Assembly: GCA_019240635.1 (NCBI GenBank)
Contig: JAFAYA010000116.1
Coordinates: forward strand, 1 to 35,053
DNA from: Acidisphaera sp.
GTDB taxonomy: Bacteria; Pseudomonadota; Alphaproteobacteria; Acetobacterales; Acetobacteraceae
Direction of reading: 5' to 3'
Length of the DNA stretch: 35,053 nucleotides
Shown in pieces: positions 33,160-35,053 of this stretch (positions are counted from its first letter, which is position 1; each line of letters opens with the position of its first letter). The notes beneath the pieces were generated by a model. It did not search any database. It was not told where the DNA came from and worked only from the letters and a program-made list of their open reading frames with translations. Both the position numbers and the translations under genes were made by a program.

Positions 33160-34619
33160 GCGATGCGCCGCGATTCAGCGTCCGCGACGTCGACTGTTTC
33201 GAGTGGCCGTTCGGGTTGCGCCTGCCGTTCCGGTTCGGCGCCATCACGGTGACGCACGGCCGCCAGGCGGTGGCGCGGCTGCGCATCGTGCTGCAGGATG
33301 GGCGAAGCGCCTGGGGCTACGCCGCGGAATCGCTGGCGGCCAAATGGTTCGACAAGGATCCCGCACTGAGCGACGACGCGAATGTCGCGCAATTGCGCCG
33401 CTCGCTGGAAATCGCCCGCAGCCTCTACACGGACCAGGGTGCGCAGACCGCTTTTGGCCACGCCGAGGCGGCATACGGGCCGGCACTGGCCGCCTGTGCC
33501 GCGGAAAACCTGCCGCCGCTGGTCGCCGGCTACGGGCCTGCGCTGCTCGACCGCGCCGCGGCGGACGCGCTGGGCCGGCTGCTCGGGCTGTCGTTCTGGG
33601 AGCTGGTCCGGCGGGACGTGCCGGGGTTCCGTCCGCAACGGCTTGCGCCGGACCTGGCGGGACACGATGCGCCCGCTTTCCTGGCATCGCTGCGCCCGCT
33701 CACGCGGTTGGACGTACGCCATACCGTCGGCATGCTCGATCCGATCGTTGCCGCCGACCAGAGCGCGCGCATCGGCGACGGGCTGCCGGAGACGCTGGAG
33801 GAGGTCGTCGCGACATACGGCCATCGCTATTTCAAGCTGAAGGTCGGCGGCGACGTCGCCGCCGACATCGACCGGCTGGGCCGCATCGCCGCCGTGCTCG
33901 ACCGCATCGACGCGCCGTACCACGCGACCTTGGACGGCAACGAGCAATACGCCGACGCGGAGGGCGTGCTCGAACTGATCAGCGCCATCGCGCTGACCCC
34001 CGGGCTGGCGCGCTTGCGGACAAGCCTGCTGTTCATCGAGCAGCCGATCCGCCGCGGGCTCGCGCTCGAGCGCGACGTGACGCCGATCACCGCGGCGGCG
34101 CCGCTGATCCTCGACGAGAGCGACGGCGAGGTTGGCGTGTTTCCCCGCGGCCGCGCGCTCGGCTACCGCGGCGTCAGCAGCAAGAACTGCAAGGGCTTCT
34201 ACAAGAGCCTGATCAACCGGATGCGCTGCGACATCTGGAACCGCGAGCAGCCCGGCTTCTTCATGTCGGCGGAAGACCTGACCACGCTGGCCGGGCTCTC
34301 CGTGCAGCAGGACCTGGCCCTGGTGGCGTTGCTCGGGCTTACGCATGCCGAGCGCAACGGCCACCATTTCGTGGACGGCTTTGCCGGCCGGTCGGAGCGG
34401 GAGGCCGGAGAGTTTCTCCGCGCGCATCCCGACCTCTATCACGCGGAGAACGGCAAGGTGCGCATGCGCATCGAGGGTGGCCAGGTGGCGATCGGCTCGC
34501 TCGGCTGCCCGGGCTTCGCCTGCGCGGCGCTGCCGGATTTTTCGGCGATGCAGCCGATGCCGCCCGCCGCCTGGCCGGCGCGGCGTACGGTCAGCCGGAC
34601 AGGCGCTTCTCCATCGTGA
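33156..34619 (+). CDS. Enolase-superfamily (mandelate racemase/muconate lactonizing-like) enzyme
   Basis: The 487-residue protein has an enolase-superfamily C-terminal barrel: K227-x-K229 (YFKLKVGGD), metal ligands D260 (LDGNEQY), E295 (FIEQP) and D320 or E321 (LDESD), and K343 (SSKNCKG) at the sixth strand, as in the muconate-lactonizing subgroup. It may be a sugar-acid dehydratase, epimerase or racemase. It is about 80-100 residues longer than typical members, with most of the extra length in the N-terminal half. GTG start in a 4-base overlap with the isomerase; GGAG lies 9 bases before it. Convergent on the last gene with a 29-base overlap. Confidence 0.82.
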   Translation: MSDAPRFSVRDVDCFEWPFGLRLPFRFGAITVTHGRQAVARLRIVLQDGRSAWGYAAESLAAKWFDKDPALSDDANVAQLRRSLEIARSLYTDQGAQTAFGHAEAAYGPALAACAAENLPPLVAGYGPALLDRAAADALGRLLGLSFWELVRRDVPGFRPQRLAPDLAGHDAPAFLASLRPLTRLDVRHTVGMLDPIVAADQSARIGDGLPETLEEVVATYGHRYFKLKVGGDVAADIDRLGRIAAVLDRIDAPYHATLDGNEQYADAEGVLELISAIALTPGLARLRTSLLFIEQPIRRGLALERDVTPITAAAPLILDESDGEVGVFPRGRALGYRGVSSKNCKGFYKSLINRMRCDIWNREQPGFFMSAEDLTTLAGLSVQQDLALVALLGLTHAERNGHHFVDGFAGRSEREAGEFLRAHPDLYHAENGKVRMRIEGGQVAIGSLGCPGFACAALPDFSAMQPMPPAAWPARRTVSRTGASPS

Positions 34620-35052
34620 CCGAGGTCGGCTCGGCGTAGCCGGGATGCGCCCGGCGGGTCGTCTCGACGAAGCCGTGCGCGGCGAATAGCCGGCGATTGG
34701 CGGGCAGCGTCAGCCGGACGCCGAGATGCAGCCGCGCCAGGTCCAGCGCGCGTGCCTGCGCCTCCGCGGCCGCGATCAGGGCCGAGCCCACGCCCTGGCC
34801 GCGGCAGGACGGCAGCACGGCGAGCCGGCCGAGATATAGCCCGCCCTCCTTCTCGCTCCACAGCACCGCGCCGATCATTTCCGCGCCGCGTTCGGCGATC
34901 GCGCCGCCCCCGTCCGCGAGTGCGGCGGCGATCGTTTCCGTGGTCTCGCGGAGCGCGGAGGGCGGCGGGTCCGTGGCAACCTCCTGGTGCGCGAACGCCA
35001 GGCGGACGAGCGCCGCGATTTTCGGCGCGTCCGCCACCCCGGCCGGCCGCAC
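34591..35052 (-). CDS. GNAT family N-acetyltransferase (partial at window edge)
   Basis: The visible 153 residues form a nearly complete GNAT domain: acetyl-CoA loop LPSCRGQGVGSALI, LAVL strand, and ANRRLFAAHGFVE. The last visible codon is GTG, but the family usually starts a few residues earlier, so the true start probably lies beyond the window. Substrate unknown. It converges on the enolase-family gene. Confidence 0.85.
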   Translation of the reverse strand: MRPAGVADAPKIAALVRLAFAHQEVATDPPPSALRETTETIAAALADGGGAIAERGAEMIGAVLWSEKEGGLYLGRLAVLPSCRGQGVGSALIAAAEAQARALDLARLHLGVRLTLPANRRLFAAHGFVETTRRAHPGYAEPTSVTMEKRLSG

Positions 35053-35053
35053 G

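Noticed and set aside
1-35053. Mobile elements, prophage or a toxin-antitoxin pair
   Set aside because: No transposase, integrase, phage gene or toxin was recognised. The single small HTH protein has no partner, and base composition looks even throughout.

Overview
The window is chromosomal DNA of a GC-rich alphaproteobacterium, most likely in or near Acetobacteraceae/Rhodospirillales. The evidence is a ChpT-type histidine phosphotransferase (CtrA pathway), an accD-folC pair, a ptsP-lysC/ubiG neighbourhood, a DUF1178-grxC-comF group, a small DUF3553 protein and a tripartite tricarboxylate (TctCBA) transporter. No tRNA, rRNA, CRISPR array, phage or insertion sequence was seen. Almost all of the DNA is coding. 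Only one stretch over 300 bases lacks a gene (3547-3885), and it holds two large inverted repeats.

Layout. (1) 1-1358: a PLP-dependent diaminopropionate ammonia-lyase-like gene, with a strongly self-complementary leader and a terminator hairpin that begins in its stop codon. (2) 1419-12482, minus strand: a housekeeping block. In transcription order it is lysC, a nitronate monooxygenase, ptsP, rodZ-like, ispG, a small HTH gene and hisS; then, after the gap, prfA and a DapA-family aldolase/lyase. (3) 12608-13345: ubiG, divergent from lysC, with three 28-base tandem hairpin repeats starting at its stop codon. (4) 13407-17281, minus strand: a thiol dioxygenase and a four-domain rhodanese (translationally coupled), comF, grxC and a DUF1178 gene. 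(5) 17381-18516: a BioC/NDUFAF5-like methyltransferase and a tiny lipoprotein. (6) 18569-19815: moaA and a DUF3553 gene. (7) 19859-22831: a chpT-like gene, a glycosyltransferase-like protein with an inserted domain resembling the farnesoic-acid-methyltransferase (FAMeT) fold, and an LLM-class oxidoreductase. (8) 22812-24970: accD-folC. (9) 25197-27148: a ketopantoate-reductase-like gene overlapping a TauD/TfdA dioxygenase. (10) 27241-34619: an apparent catabolic island. A tctC-tctB-tctA-SDR-GNAT operon diverges from a TIM-barrel isomerase and an enolase-superfamily gene, around a shared control region with a palindrome and back-to-back promoters. (11) A GNAT gene is cut by the window end.

How the genes fit together. 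The middle of the window supplies core functions: translation termination, tRNA charging, isoprenoid, ubiquinone, folate, fatty-acid and molybdopterin synthesis, the nitrogen PTS and aspartate-family amino acids. The accessory parts most worth study are the tct/SDR/isomerase/enolase island (uptake and processing of an unidentified carboxylate, probably a sugar acid), the dioxygenase-rhodanese sulfur pair, and the FAMeT-containing glycosyltransferase-like protein. All family assignments were made by reading protein motifs; no database search was run.
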